From G963691835 sp963691835 (GTDB taxonomy: Bacteria > Pseudomonadota > Alphaproteobacteria > Thalassobaculales > Thalassobaculaceae): a stretch of 64,000 nucleotides of DNA. The stretch's first letter is position 1. Each line of letters opens with the position of its first letter. This document shows positions 25,556 to 34,003 of this stretch, piece by piece. Where the stretch lies: positions 558,001 to 622,000 of the forward strand of contig OY829383.1 of NCBI GenBank assembly GCA_963691835.1. The letters run 5' to 3'. The notes beneath the pieces were generated by a model. The model was given only the letters and a program-made list of their open reading frames with translations, was not told the DNA's origin and ran no database searches. A program made the position numbers and the translations under genes.

Positions 25556-25978
25556 TCAGCAGCGGAATGGAGGCGCCCTGGCTGGCGCGCGGTCATAGTC
25601 GGCGCGGTGAACACGGATCCAGTCCGTCGACACGCCATGCTGAATGGGTATTGAAAGGATGGCAGGAGACGCCAATCCGATCCGGTCCGGCACAATCGTC
25701 GTCGATACGCCCGCAAAGCAGAGCGGGCAGTGATCAGCTGCACCTGCATGATGCTGCTCGTGCCCGGTTGGAACGCCCTCAACCGCGGCGCAATGGGCAG
25801 ACAGATCATGGGCAAGTGGATCAGCGTTTGCGGCCGTGACAGGCCCCAGAACATGGAAGATCAGCTGAAACCAAATCCCCAGTATCGCCAAGCCGATGCC
25901 TGTACCGCGCAGCACCGCACAGCCCACGGCTGACGGCTGACACAGGGCGGTCACTCTTATGGTATCGGGCTGTCGCAT
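25556..25978 (-). CDS. DUF2946 family membrane/periplasmic protein
   Basis: About 140 residues. One hydrophobic helix (VLRGTGIGLAILGIWFQLIF) is followed by His/Cys-containing segments, including DHCPLCFAG, the characteristic CxxC of DUF2946. These proteins typically occur with copper genes, here with PCuAC 43 nt downstream, and are thought to be copper-related. Function unknown. The start is uncertain: MRQPDTIRVTALC at 25978 is chosen because upstream residues look unstructured, but further upstream Met/Val codons exist. Confidence 0.7.
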   Translation of the reverse strand: MRQPDTIRVTALCQPSAVGCAVLRGTGIGLAILGIWFQLIFHVLGPVTAANADPLAHDLSAHCAAVEGVPTGHEQHHAGAADHCPLCFAGVSTTIVPDRIGLASPAILSIPIQHGVSTDWIRVHRADYDRAPARAPPFRC

Positions 25979-26151
25979 AGCGGCGTTCGGCACACGGTCT
26001 TGCGCATGGTTTCGGTTGTGAGATTGCGCAGACTGCCGATGAATGCAAGTCCGCACGGCAACCTCGCGGTCATGTCACGCGTGCTTGACTTGATCGCATG
26101 GTACGATCCGCTTAGGTCCTGTCTAGGTAAATTGGTGCGGAGTCCATCACG

Positions 26152-27165
26152 ATGTTCATCAGGAAGAAGCGCGGTTGGGAGATCCCGGAGCGTCTGGCAA
26201 CAGACGAAGGCGTGTACCTCAAACGCCGAAGCCTGTTGAAGGGCCTGGGCCTTGGCTCTGTGCTTGCGGCGACGGGGGCTGGCTTGTCCGGTTGCGGCGA
26301 GGATGCGGCTCAAGCGAACACAGAGGCTGAACTGATTGCCTCGGCGGCTGAGATTGAAGACCCCTCAGCGAAGCTTTACCCGGTGAAGCGGAACCTCCGC
26401 TACACGGTGAAGCGTGAGATCACCGACCCGGAACTGGCCACGACGTACAACAATTTTTATGAGTTCGGGTCTCACAAGAATATCCACCGCGCCGCCCAGG
26501 CGCTGCCGATCCGCCCCTGGACCGTGATGTTTGATGGGCTCGTCGAGGAGGCCAAGACCGTCGACATCGACGATCTGTTGGCCGCGATGCCCCTTGAGGA
26601 GCGGGTCTATCGCCACCGCTGTGTTGAGGCGTGGTCCATGGTGGTTCCGTGGAGCGGCTTCGCTATGGCAGAACTGGTGAAGTTCGCCAAACCGCTGTCC
26701 TCCGCGAAATACGTGGTGATGGAGACCTTCCAGAACCCTGAGATCGCGCCAGGTCAGAAGCAGTATTGGTATCCGTGGCCGTATACCGAGGGCCTGACGA
26801 TCGAAGAGGCCACGAACGAACTGGCGTTCATCGCGACCGGCCTCTACGGCCAGCCGATGCCACCGCAGAACGGCACCCCGCTTCGCCTGGCGGCGCCTTG
26901 GAAGTATGGCTTCAAGTGCATCAAATCGATCGTGAAGTTCAGCTTCACCGATCAGCGGCCGGTTTCCTTCTGGGAAGAGCTTCAAGCCAAGGAATACGGC
27001 TTCTGGGCCAATGTGAACCCGGAGGTCCCCCATCCGCGATGGAGCCAGGCGACCGAACGGCCGCTCGGGTCCTCCGACCGCATTCCGACGCTACTCTACA
27101 ACGGCTACGAAGAGTTCGTGGCTGACCTGTACAAGGGCATGGACGGCGAAAAACTGTTCATGTGA
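26152..27165 (+). CDS. msrP: MsrP (YedY), periplasmic molybdopterin methionine-sulfoxide reductase
   Basis: 337 residues. A twin-arginine motif (KRRSLLKG, RR about 25-26) and a hydrophobic stretch indicate Tat export. The YEFGSHKNIH and PIRPWTVMFDGLVEEAKTVD segments are typical. YRHRCVEAWSMVVPW contains Cys157, the molybdenum ligand. LRLAAPWKYGFKCIKSI is the cofactor-binding segment. MsrP repairs oxidised periplasmic proteins with electrons from the membrane heme protein MsrQ. MsrQ is normally next to it but is not present in this window. Start is at an ATG 6 nt after a weak purine stretch. Confidence 0.93.
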   Translation: MFIRKKRGWEIPERLATDEGVYLKRRSLLKGLGLGSVLAATGAGLSGCGEDAAQANTEAELIASAAEIEDPSAKLYPVKRNLRYTVKREITDPELATTYNNFYEFGSHKNIHRAAQALPIRPWTVMFDGLVEEAKTVDIDDLLAAMPLEERVYRHRCVEAWSMVVPWSGFAMAELVKFAKPLSSAKYVVMETFQNPEIAPGQKQYWYPWPYTEGLTIEEATNELAFIATGLYGQPMPPQNGTPLRLAAPWKYGFKCIKSIVKFSFTDQRPVSFWEELQAKEYGFWANVNPEVPHPRWSQATERPLGSSDRIPTLLYNGYEEFVADLYKGMDGEKLFM

Positions 27166-27246
27166 CAACACGTCCAGGCAGCAAGCATCGGATTGACGGC
27201 TCTCCGCCCCATATCATGTCCGCGGGCCGCGCTTTGGGAGCCGTCG

Positions 27247-27672
27247 ATGACTGAGTCAAAGGCAGAAGAAGTGGGGAGCGATGATGTCGCTCCTCTCGTC
27301 GTTTACTACAACGGGGCCTGCCCGATCTGCGGGCCTGAAGTGGAGAGCTATCGCCGGCAGGCGGAAGCGAACAACGTTGCCTCGACGTGGCGCGACATCG
27401 CAGAAGATCCAGCGGCACAAGCGGAGACCGGCCTCACAAAACCAGAGTTGGAGCGCCGGTTTCATGTTCGAACCCCGGACGGCCAGCTTCTGGGCGGCGT
27501 CGATGCGTTCATCGTGCTGTGGCGGCGCCTTCCTTGGTTGAAGCCGCTCGCATTCTTTGTGGGCTTACCTGTGATCCGGCCGCTCGCGCGATTGGTCTAT
27601 GATCACGTGCTCGCCCCCCTGCTCGTCGCGTTCAATACGAGGCGGAAGCGCCGCGCCACTGGAGCGGCCTGA
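27247..27672 (+). CDS. DCC-family (DUF393) thiol-disulfide oxidoreductase-like protein
   Basis: 141 residues from an ATG behind GGGAG. VVYYNGACPICGPEVESYRR near residue 20 contains the CxxC that defines the DCC1/DUF393 family. The middle contains TWRDIAEDP and FHVRTPDGQLLGGVDAFI, the usual thioredoxin-like core. The C-terminus has a hydrophobic helix and a basic tail. Family role is an inferred redox or chaperone function, without known substrate. It follows msrP by 81 nt and overlaps the acetyltransferase gene by one base. Confidence 0.8.
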   Translation: MTESKAEEVGSDDVAPLVVYYNGACPICGPEVESYRRQAEANNVASTWRDIAEDPAAQAETGLTKPELERRFHVRTPDGQLLGGVDAFIVLWRRLPWLKPLAFFVGLPVIRPLARLVYDHVLAPLLVAFNTRRKRRATGAA

Positions 27673-28181
27673 TGGCAGACGATCCGCAAAACGGAAAGCG
27701 GGAGACGGCTGTCAGCATCCAGCCGGAGGGGCCGGACCGTGACGACATCCGGGCCCTGTTACAAGCCAGCGCAGACTATTCCGCCTCGCTGTATCCATCG
27801 GAGAGCAACCACATCGCAGACGAAGGACGACTTGCCGAGGACGACGCCGTGCTGCTCATTGCTCGGGACGCGGATGGCAAGGCGTTGGGGTGCGGTGCCC
27901 TGATCGGTCTTGGATCAGCCGAGGTCGAACTGAAACGCATGTGGATCGAGCCGGAGGCACGGGGTTTGGGCCTAGCGCGCCTCTTGGTCGCCGCCCTGGA
28001 GTCCGAGGCCGACCGCGTGGGTGCGAAGGTCATTCAATTGGAGACCGGGATCCATCAGCCCGCTGCAATCGCGCTCTACAAGAGTTCCGGCTACGTGGAA
28101 CGGGGGCCTTTCGGCAAATACGAGACCGATCCATTGAGCATCTTCATGGAGAAGCCGGTCCACGCGGCGACGGTCAGCTGA
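27672..28181 (+). CDS. GNAT family N-acetyltransferase
   Basis: 169 residues. The VELKRMWIEPEARGLGLARLL segment (about 85-107) contains the acetyl-CoA loop (R/Q-x-x-G-x-G/A). GIHQPAAIALYKSSGYVERGPFGKY is the conserved C-terminal GNAT motif. It resembles the PITG-type small-molecule acetyltransferases. Substrate unknown. It starts on the last base of the DCC-family stop and overlaps the convergent HAD gene by 8 nt. Confidence 0.88.
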   Translation: MADDPQNGKRETAVSIQPEGPDRDDIRALLQASADYSASLYPSESNHIADEGRLAEDDAVLLIARDADGKALGCGALIGLGSAEVELKRMWIEPEARGLGLARLLVAALESEADRVGAKVIQLETGIHQPAAIALYKSSGYVERGPFGKYETDPLSIFMEKPVHAATVS

Positions 28182-28923
28182 GACCAAGCAGAGCCGGCAC
28201 ATCGGCGATGCTGTCGAGAACCACATCCGTATGGCCCTCAAGCATGGCGCGCTCGCTGGGTCCCGTGAGGACGCCGATCACCAAGCCACATCCGGCTGCA
28301 CGACCAGCCCGCGCATCGGCTGGATTGTCGCCAACCATGGCCACCGTGGCGGGGTCCAGCCCCACATGTTGGCAGAACGCCAGGATCATCCCCGGTTCCG
28401 GCTTCGCGCCATGCCCGCTGTCATAGCCCGCGTGGAACGCGACGTGATGCTGAACGTCGAACTGCCTGGTGGTTTCCAACGCCGCTTCTTCCACGTCGTT
28501 GGTTGCCACACCGATATATATCCCGGACGCACGAAGGGTCCCGAACAGAGCCGAAAGATCGGTCACCGAGCGGACCGCCCCCAATGCGTTCGCCGTCCAA
28601 GACGCATCCAAGTGGCGGCAAAGCCAATCCGACACTGTTTCTCCGTCCGCCGTTTCCGCCAAATCGGCCAGTCTCGGCTCCACCGATAGCCAGCACTCGA
28701 CCAACTCAGCGGTGGTTCCCTCAGCCAGAAGGGTGCCGCTGGTGATGCGGTCGGTCTCAGGATCCTGACCCCCCGCTGCCAGAAGGCGGTCCGCCAATCC
28801 TGGGACAGCCAAGGGCGCCGCCAATCGCTCGGCCACGGACCGGAAGGCCGGGGGCCAGGTATTGTGAAAGTCGATGAGCGTGCCGTCCTTGTCGAACACG
28901 ATGCCCTGGATATCGCGTTTCAC
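28174..28923 (-). CDS. HAD-superfamily phosphatase (phosphoglycolate-phosphatase-like)
   Basis: 249 residues. Motif I FDKDGTLIDFHNTW has the nucleophile Asp11 and Asp13. Motif II Thr is in YIGVATND, motif III Lys in HGAKPEPGMIL, and motif IV GDNPADARAGRAAG near 200. A helical cap (residues about 22-130) places it in the subfamily I phosphatases like Gph. Physiological substrate is not evident. It is coupled to the upstream gene by an ATGA overlap. Confidence 0.88.
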   Translation of the reverse strand: MKRDIQGIVFDKDGTLIDFHNTWPPAFRSVAERLAAPLAVPGLADRLLAAGGQDPETDRITSGTLLAEGTTAELVECWLSVEPRLADLAETADGETVSDWLCRHLDASWTANALGAVRSVTDLSALFGTLRASGIYIGVATNDVEEAALETTRQFDVQHHVAFHAGYDSGHGAKPEPGMILAFCQHVGLDPATVAMVGDNPADARAGRAAGCGLVIGVLTGPSERAMLEGHTDVVLDSIADVPALLGLS

Positions 28924-30158
28924 TCCGCATCCCCCACCAAGGTCTCGGTGAACCGCCCCGACCGTGCCCGGTCCAGGGCACCCTTCCGTTCACCCGTCCG
29001 CTGCGCTTCGGTCAACTGATTGTCCAAGACATCCAACCGGAAACCCTCCACGTCCAGGTTCGGCATACCCGCATCCGCCCGACCGTCGTAGCGCGCCGTC
29101 AGGCGTTGCTTCCGGCGGAGTTGATGCGGTTGGAAGTCCGTCAGTGTCTCTGCGGAAACCGGCTCCCCAAGCGTAAGCCGACCGGACTGCGCCGCGCCGT
29201 GGACGAGGGCGTGTCCGACCCGCGTTCTGGCGACAACGGCGTTGAAACCCTCATCCTCACCGACCGGGTCGCCGCCGGGCCAGGTGTCGAGCGCCACGAC
29301 ATCCGCCGTCTCGCCCAGGGCGTCCGGGCAGAGTTTGCACCGGGTCTCCAACTCCCAACCGGACGCGTCCGCCCATAAATCCCCATAGGTTTTCTCGAAC
29401 GCGCGGCCGTCGCCCAGTTCCACTCGGAGCACTCCCGGATTGCCGTATCCCCGGTACCGGAAGAGTGTCAGCTCATGCTCCGACACATCATATTCTTCCA
29501 GGACAGCGGTGGATTTCGTGAGCCGAGACTGGCCGCCACACACCATCGCCATCCGAAGCACACAGAGCTCATCAATCCTCGGATCGGCCCGGGCAGCGTT
29601 GTGAAGCGCCGTCAGGTCGCAGGGCTTGGCGATCACCGCGAACGGCACCCCTCTCTCCAGCGCCGTCTCAAGTCCCGCCAGCGGCGCGACGGGCCCGTAA
29701 CGGGAGCCCATGCCCGCAACCACCTCGGCCGCGGTCTCGCTGATCTTCCAGACGCTTCTCATGGGACGTTCAAGATCTGCGGAGACATGGAGCACAAAGG
29801 CAACAATGCCATCGGCCAGCGCGTGACAACCAAGCGCGGTCAGCGCCCCGCCGGACGCGGCTCGGTAACGGATGTCCGGATCTCCGGCCCAAGCCATTCG
29901 GGCCTCGACGTAGGACCCCCAAAGCGCGTCATCGTCGGCGCTGGCAGGCCGCGCCGGATGGCTTCTCACACCTGGGCAACCTGCCAGTATCCGCGCTGCG
30001 TCTTCAGGTATGATCGGAGACGAAAGATCCGGCCGCAGGCTGCCCTGCGGGGTTGCCACCATCCGAACCCGCCCACCGGTGATGCCCTCGCAGAGCCCGC
30101 AGCCGATACACAGACCGTTCTCAACGATCTCTCTCACGGTCCCGGGCACTGCGTTCAT
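28920..30158 (-). CDS. F420 hydrogenase/dehydrogenase beta-subunit-like Fe-S flavoprotein (FrhB family)
   Basis: 412 residues. CIGCGLCEG near residue 17 is a ferredoxin-like cluster motif. The FrhB/FdhB N-domain (YRAASGGALTALGCHAL near 98) and C-domain (GVPFAVIAKPCDLTALHNAAR, VCGGQSRLTK, CKLCPDALGETADV) follow, with more cysteines. Such proteins couple an Fe-S/FAD centre to F420 or other acceptors in methanogens, and related proteins (HcaR-like) reduce chlorophyllide or unknown substrates elsewhere. In this bacterium no F420 biosynthesis gene is visible, so the electron partner is unclear. Overlaps the HAD gene (ATGA). Confidence 0.8.
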   Translation of the reverse strand: MNAVPGTVREIVENGLCIGCGLCEGITGGRVRMVATPQGSLRPDLSSPIIPEDAARILAGCPGVRSHPARPASADDDALWGSYVEARMAWAGDPDIRYRAASGGALTALGCHALADGIVAFVLHVSADLERPMRSVWKISETAAEVVAGMGSRYGPVAPLAGLETALERGVPFAVIAKPCDLTALHNAARADPRIDELCVLRMAMVCGGQSRLTKSTAVLEEYDVSEHELTLFRYRGYGNPGVLRVELGDGRAFEKTYGDLWADASGWELETRCKLCPDALGETADVVALDTWPGGDPVGEDEGFNAVVARTRVGHALVHGAAQSGRLTLGEPVSAETLTDFQPHQLRRKQRLTARYDGRADAGMPNLDVEGFRLDVLDNQLTEAQRTGERKGALDRARSGRFTETLVGDAE

Positions 30159-30191
30159 GTCCCCTCCGATGGTGCGGTGGTTCAGGCGACC

Positions 30192-31772
30192 CTAATAGCC
30201 GAGCGCGCAGCCGTCTTTTCGGGGATCGGACCCGGCCGAGAGAACCCCCGTCTCCAGGTCGATCCAAACAGCCTGTCCGCCCCCGATGCCCTTCTTGGCC
30301 ATGACGACGTTGTGGCCCCGGGCCGAAAGGTCTGCACGGGCCCCTTCGGAAACCGTGTTCTCGACCTCCAGGGTGCCTTCATACGCAAACGTCCGCGGCG
30401 CATCGAGCGCCTCCTGAACGTCCATGCCCCGGTCCAGCATGTTCGTAACGAACGTTGCCTGGCCGGTGGACTGGTACTGCCCGCCCATCACACCGAACGA
30501 ACACAGCGCCTTGTCGTCCTTCATCGCCATTGCGGGGATGATGGTGTGCATCGGACGTTTACGGGGCGCGATGACGTTCGAATGGCCATCGACCAGTTTG
30601 AACGACCGGCCCCGGTTGTGGAGCATCACACCCGTCCTCGGGGTCATGATCGCCGAGCCGAACCCTGAGAAGAGCGAATTGATGAATGAGATCGCGTTCC
30701 CGTCCTTGTCGACGCAGGAGAGGTAGATCGTGTCCTTGTGGACCGGCATGTTCGGGTCATGGAACGGCCCGGCTTTGGCCATGTCGATCTCGGACCGCAG
30801 AGACTCCGTGTGCGCATCGGACAGGAGGCGTTCCACCGGCACCTCGACTTGGTCCGGGTCGCCGACCCACATGTCCCGCTCCCGGTAGGCCAGCTTCGTG
30901 GCTTCCGCCATCAGGTGGATGCGGTCTGTTTCGTTCAATGAGTCGATGTCCCAGCCCGCAAGCTGGTTGAGGATCATCAGCGCGCAGATGCCCTGGCCGT
31001 TCGGCGGGCACTCCCAGATATCGACACCACGATAGGCGGTCCTGATCGGAGTGACGTACTCCGCATCTGCTTCCGCAAAATCGTCGAGCGTGTGCAGGCC
31101 GCCGAGTTTCCGAAGATGCGAGACGATGTCTTCGGCGACCTCGCCCTGATAGAAGCCGTCCCGACCCTCGGCTGCAATGCGCCGCAGCGTGCCGGCCAAT
31201 CTCGGCTGACGGTGCATCGTGCCGGCAGCGGGCGTAGCCCCGTCGACCATCATCAGCTGCGATGATCCTTCATCGGCCGCGAGCCGCTCAGCCTCATCAG
31301 CCCAATCGGACGCCACGCGGGGGTAGACCGGGTACCCATTCTCGGCAAGCAGGATCGCGGGCTCGAACAACTCGCCGAAGTCCTTGGTGCCAAAGTCGTC
31401 TTTGAGCTTGTGCCATGCCGCGATCGACCCCGGAACCGTTACGGCGTGAGGGCTGGACAGCGGGATCTCATCAAGACCAAGGGACCTCAATGCCTCCGCC
31501 GTCGCGGCGGCGGGCGCCCGACCGGAGCCGTTTAGCGCAACGGGTGCTTTGGCCCCTTTCGGAAGATAGAGCGCGAAGCAGTCTCCACCGATACCGGTCA
31601 TATGCGGCTCGACCACGCATAGGACCGCTACCGACGCCAGCGCTGCGTCCACTGCGTTACCGCCGTTCTTGAGCACCTCGAGACCTGTCTGTGTGGCCAA
31701 TGGGTGGCTTGTGGCAATGGCTGCGGTTCCGGCATAGACGGGCGAACGCCCCGGAGTTTGGAAGCTGCGCAT
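30192..31772 (-). CDS. Gamma-glutamyltransferase family protein (Ntn hydrolase)
   Basis: 526 residues. AVDAALASVAVLCVVEPHMTGIGGD near 40-65 is the classical start of the GGT fold. The autocatalytic Thr is near 348 in HKDTIYLSCVDKDGNAIS, and SLFSGFGSAIM and LHNRGRSF follow. GGT enzymes cleave gamma-glutamyl amides. No signal peptide is visible, so the protein appears cytoplasmic, like the short acylase-like GGT group. It is separated from the FrhB-like gene by 33 nt on the same strand. Confidence 0.9.
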   Translation of the reverse strand: MRSFQTPGRSPVYAGTAAIATSHPLATQTGLEVLKNGGNAVDAALASVAVLCVVEPHMTGIGGDCFALYLPKGAKAPVALNGSGRAPAAATAEALRSLGLDEIPLSSPHAVTVPGSIAAWHKLKDDFGTKDFGELFEPAILLAENGYPVYPRVASDWADEAERLAADEGSSQLMMVDGATPAAGTMHRQPRLAGTLRRIAAEGRDGFYQGEVAEDIVSHLRKLGGLHTLDDFAEADAEYVTPIRTAYRGVDIWECPPNGQGICALMILNQLAGWDIDSLNETDRIHLMAEATKLAYRERDMWVGDPDQVEVPVERLLSDAHTESLRSEIDMAKAGPFHDPNMPVHKDTIYLSCVDKDGNAISFINSLFSGFGSAIMTPRTGVMLHNRGRSFKLVDGHSNVIAPRKRPMHTIIPAMAMKDDKALCSFGVMGGQYQSTGQATFVTNMLDRGMDVQEALDAPRTFAYEGTLEVENTVSEGARADLSARGHNVVMAKKGIGGGQAVWIDLETGVLSAGSDPRKDGCALGY

Positions 31773-31957
31773 GCTCTGTGAACCTCAACGGTGATCGGAA
31801 AGGCGGTGGTTGTAGCCGCTGGGATGCTCTCAGGCCAGCCGTGTTCGCGGATTTTGCCGCATTGTGGAGTGCAGAGGCTTATTCTTAGGTGGAAAGAATG
31901 GCGTTTCGGCGTTCAACGGCGTAACCGTCGACACTGATCGAAAGGGGAGGATCAGAG

Positions 31958-33118
31958 ATGCCACTTGACCAGGAGACACTCGGTCAGTTCGTGGACACCG
32001 TGCGGCGTTACGTGGACGAACGCCTCGTCCCGCTTGAGGCCCAAGTGTCCCACGACGATGCCATTCCAGACGAGATCCCCGCGGAGATGGCGGAGATGGG
32101 CCTCTACGGGATGGCCATCCCGGAGGAGTACGGCGGTCTGGGTCTCGGCTGCGCGGATGAGTGTGCCATCGGGATGACCCTCGGCCGGACGTCCCCGGCA
32201 TTCCGCTCCCTCATTGGAACCAACAACGGTATCGGCAGCCAAGGCATCGTGATCGACGGGACGGAGGAGCAGAAGCAGTCCTATCTGCCCCGAATGGCCT
32301 CTGGAGAGCTTGTCGGGTCCTTCTGTCTGACCGAACCGGACTCCGGGTCCGATGCCGCGTCTCTGCGAACCACGGCCCGGCGGGACGGCAACGGCTACAT
32401 TCTCAATGGCACAAAGCGCTACATCACGAATGCCCCGCGCGCCGGGGTCTTCACCGTGATGGCCAGAACGGATCCGGACAACAAGGGGGCGGGCGGCATC
32501 AGCGCTTTCGTCGTGGACGCGAAGTCCGACGGCATCAGCCTCGGCCAGCCCTACAAGAAGATGGGTCAGCAAGGGAGCTATGTTTGTGACGTGATCTTCG
32601 AGGATGTGAAGATCCCGGCGGACGCCCTGATCGGCGGACAGGAGGGTATCGGCTTCAAAACGGCGATGAAGACCCTCGACAAGGGCCGCATTACCATCGC
32701 GGCGATCTGTGTCGGTCTCGCAGATCGTATCATTGAGGAATGCCTCGCTTTCGCGACGGAGCGGAAACAGTTCGGACAACCGATCGCAGATTTCCAGCTC
32801 GTCCAGGCGATGCTGGCGGACTCCCGAACCGAAGCCTATGCGGCCCGGTGCATGGTGATGGACGCCGCCCGACGATATGACGCCGGAGAGCGCATTCCGA
32901 TGGAAGCGGCAGCCGCCAAGTACTTCGCCTCGGAAATGGTTGGCCGGGTCGCGGACCGGGGCGTGCAGATCCACGGCGGTGCGGGATATGTCTCCGAATA
33001 CCCGGTCGAACGGTTCTACAGAGATGTCCGTCTGTTCCGGATCTACGAGGGAACGTCTCAGATTCAGCAACTCGTGATTGCCGGCAACATGTTGAAAGCC
33101 TGGGCGGAAACGCACTGA
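31958..33118 (+). CDS. Acyl-CoA dehydrogenase
   Basis: 386 residues with the full three-domain fold. FCLTEPDSGSDAASLRTTAR (about 122) and YILNGTKRYITNAP (about 147) bind FAD and acyl-CoA. The catalytic Glu is near 365 in RIYEGTSQIQQLVI. The enzyme dehydrogenates an acyl-CoA to the 2-enoyl-CoA and feeds electrons to ETF. Chain length is not predictable. A GGGGAGG ribosome site precedes the ATG. It is 33 nt from the next gene, so probably one transcript. Confidence 0.93.
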   Translation: MPLDQETLGQFVDTVRRYVDERLVPLEAQVSHDDAIPDEIPAEMAEMGLYGMAIPEEYGGLGLGCADECAIGMTLGRTSPAFRSLIGTNNGIGSQGIVIDGTEEQKQSYLPRMASGELVGSFCLTEPDSGSDAASLRTTARRDGNGYILNGTKRYITNAPRAGVFTVMARTDPDNKGAGGISAFVVDAKSDGISLGQPYKKMGQQGSYVCDVIFEDVKIPADALIGGQEGIGFKTAMKTLDKGRITIAAICVGLADRIIEECLAFATERKQFGQPIADFQLVQAMLADSRTEAYAARCMVMDAARRYDAGERIPMEAAAAKYFASEMVGRVADRGVQIHGGAGYVSEYPVERFYRDVRLFRIYEGTSQIQQLVIAGNMLKAWAETH

Positions 33119-33151
33119 CCCCGTTCACGGCCCACTCGGAGGGAGGCGTCT

Positions 33152-33907
33152 ATGACCGATACTGTTGCGTTCGAACCCGGCGGATACCGGTTCATGCCGG
33201 GCGTTTTTCAGTACTCCGGCGGGGTCATTGCGGACGAGGCCCACGAGATCGTCCGGGTTCGCTTCCGGAATCCGCCGCCAATGGCCGAGGGGTTCCGCGA
33301 CGTTGAAGCCTTGCTGGAACGGGAGGGCCGCCCAACCACCGCGGTATGTGCGTTCGAGCTCCGCTCCCCCGGACAATTCACCGAAGACGGGTTCCGAGCC
33401 TTCAATGAGTTGTACGTGGAGACACTTGGCCGTTGGGGACTATGGGATGGTCAGACGAACCCGGTCGCCCGCAGCAACGTCTGTCCCGAGATCGATGCTC
33501 CAGAGACGCCGTCGATCCATGCGGTGTGCTTCACCGTCCCGCGCCGGCCGGAACATACGGCCCCCAGCTTCGCGGTCGCAGGAAGCGGTGAAGTCCCGGA
33601 GGGTCAATCCAACTACCGCGACCACATCGTTTGTCGCGGAGATACCTCAACCGACGGGATGCGGGAAAAGGTGAGGTTCGTTGTCGGCGAGATGGCACGG
33701 CGGCTGAGCGCCCTCGGGGTCGGCTGGGCCGATGTCACCGCAACCCAAGCTTACACGGTCCACAACATCCAACCGTTCATGGGACCGGAGATCGTCGCCA
33801 AGGGAGCGGCACTCGGCGGGCTTACCTGGTTCTACGACCGTCCACCGATTGTTGAGCTGGACTACGAGATGGACTGCCGGGGCGTCGCGGACGAACGCAT
33901 GCTCTGA
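33152..33907 (+). CDS. RidA/CnbZ-like protein
   Basis: 251 residues with GGYRFMPGVFQYSGGVIA at the start, repeated AVCAFELRSPGQF and ARSNVCPEID segments and a SNYRDHIVCRGDTSTDGMRE region. The layout suggests a tandem or extended YjgF/RidA-like fold of the CnbZ (2-aminomuconate-type deaminase) group. I am not certain of this family call. RidA-type proteins hydrolyse enamine/imine intermediates. It follows the acyl-CoA dehydrogenase, so a role in a small catabolic step is possible. An AGGGAGG ribosome site is present. Confidence 0.5.
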   Translation: MTDTVAFEPGGYRFMPGVFQYSGGVIADEAHEIVRVRFRNPPPMAEGFRDVEALLEREGRPTTAVCAFELRSPGQFTEDGFRAFNELYVETLGRWGLWDGQTNPVARSNVCPEIDAPETPSIHAVCFTVPRRPEHTAPSFAVAGSGEVPEGQSNYRDHIVCRGDTSTDGMREKVRFVVGEMARRLSALGVGWADVTATQAYTVHNIQPFMGPEIVAKGAALGGLTWFYDRPPIVELDYEMDCRGVADERML

Positions 33908-33945
33908 TCGAGCATCCGCCGGCCGAACAATCCTGTGAACAAAGA

Positions 33946-33975
33946 AAAAGGGGTCGTCCTCGGATGACCCCTTTT
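33946..33975. terminator. Bidirectional terminator between the RidA-like gene and rplI
   Basis: Perfect 10-bp stem AAAAGGGGTC/GACCCCTTTT with a 10-nt loop. Runs of A and T on the two sides allow it to end both the plus-strand operon and the convergent rplI operon. Confidence 0.85.
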
Positions 33976-34003
33976 CCTGTTCAGATCTAGAAACCCGGGT
34001 GCC

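Noticed and set aside
26083..26104. FNR-like TTGACTTGATC upstream of msrP
   Set aside because: The second half-site is missing, so it does not form the TTGAT-N4-ATCAA dyad.
29475..30668. A 397-codon plus-strand frame over the FrhB-like and GGT genes
   Set aside because: Antisense shadow of two well-supported genes.
31952..33115. A 387-codon minus-strand frame over the acyl-CoA dehydrogenase
   Set aside because: Exact antisense of a conserved enzyme, without its own motifs.
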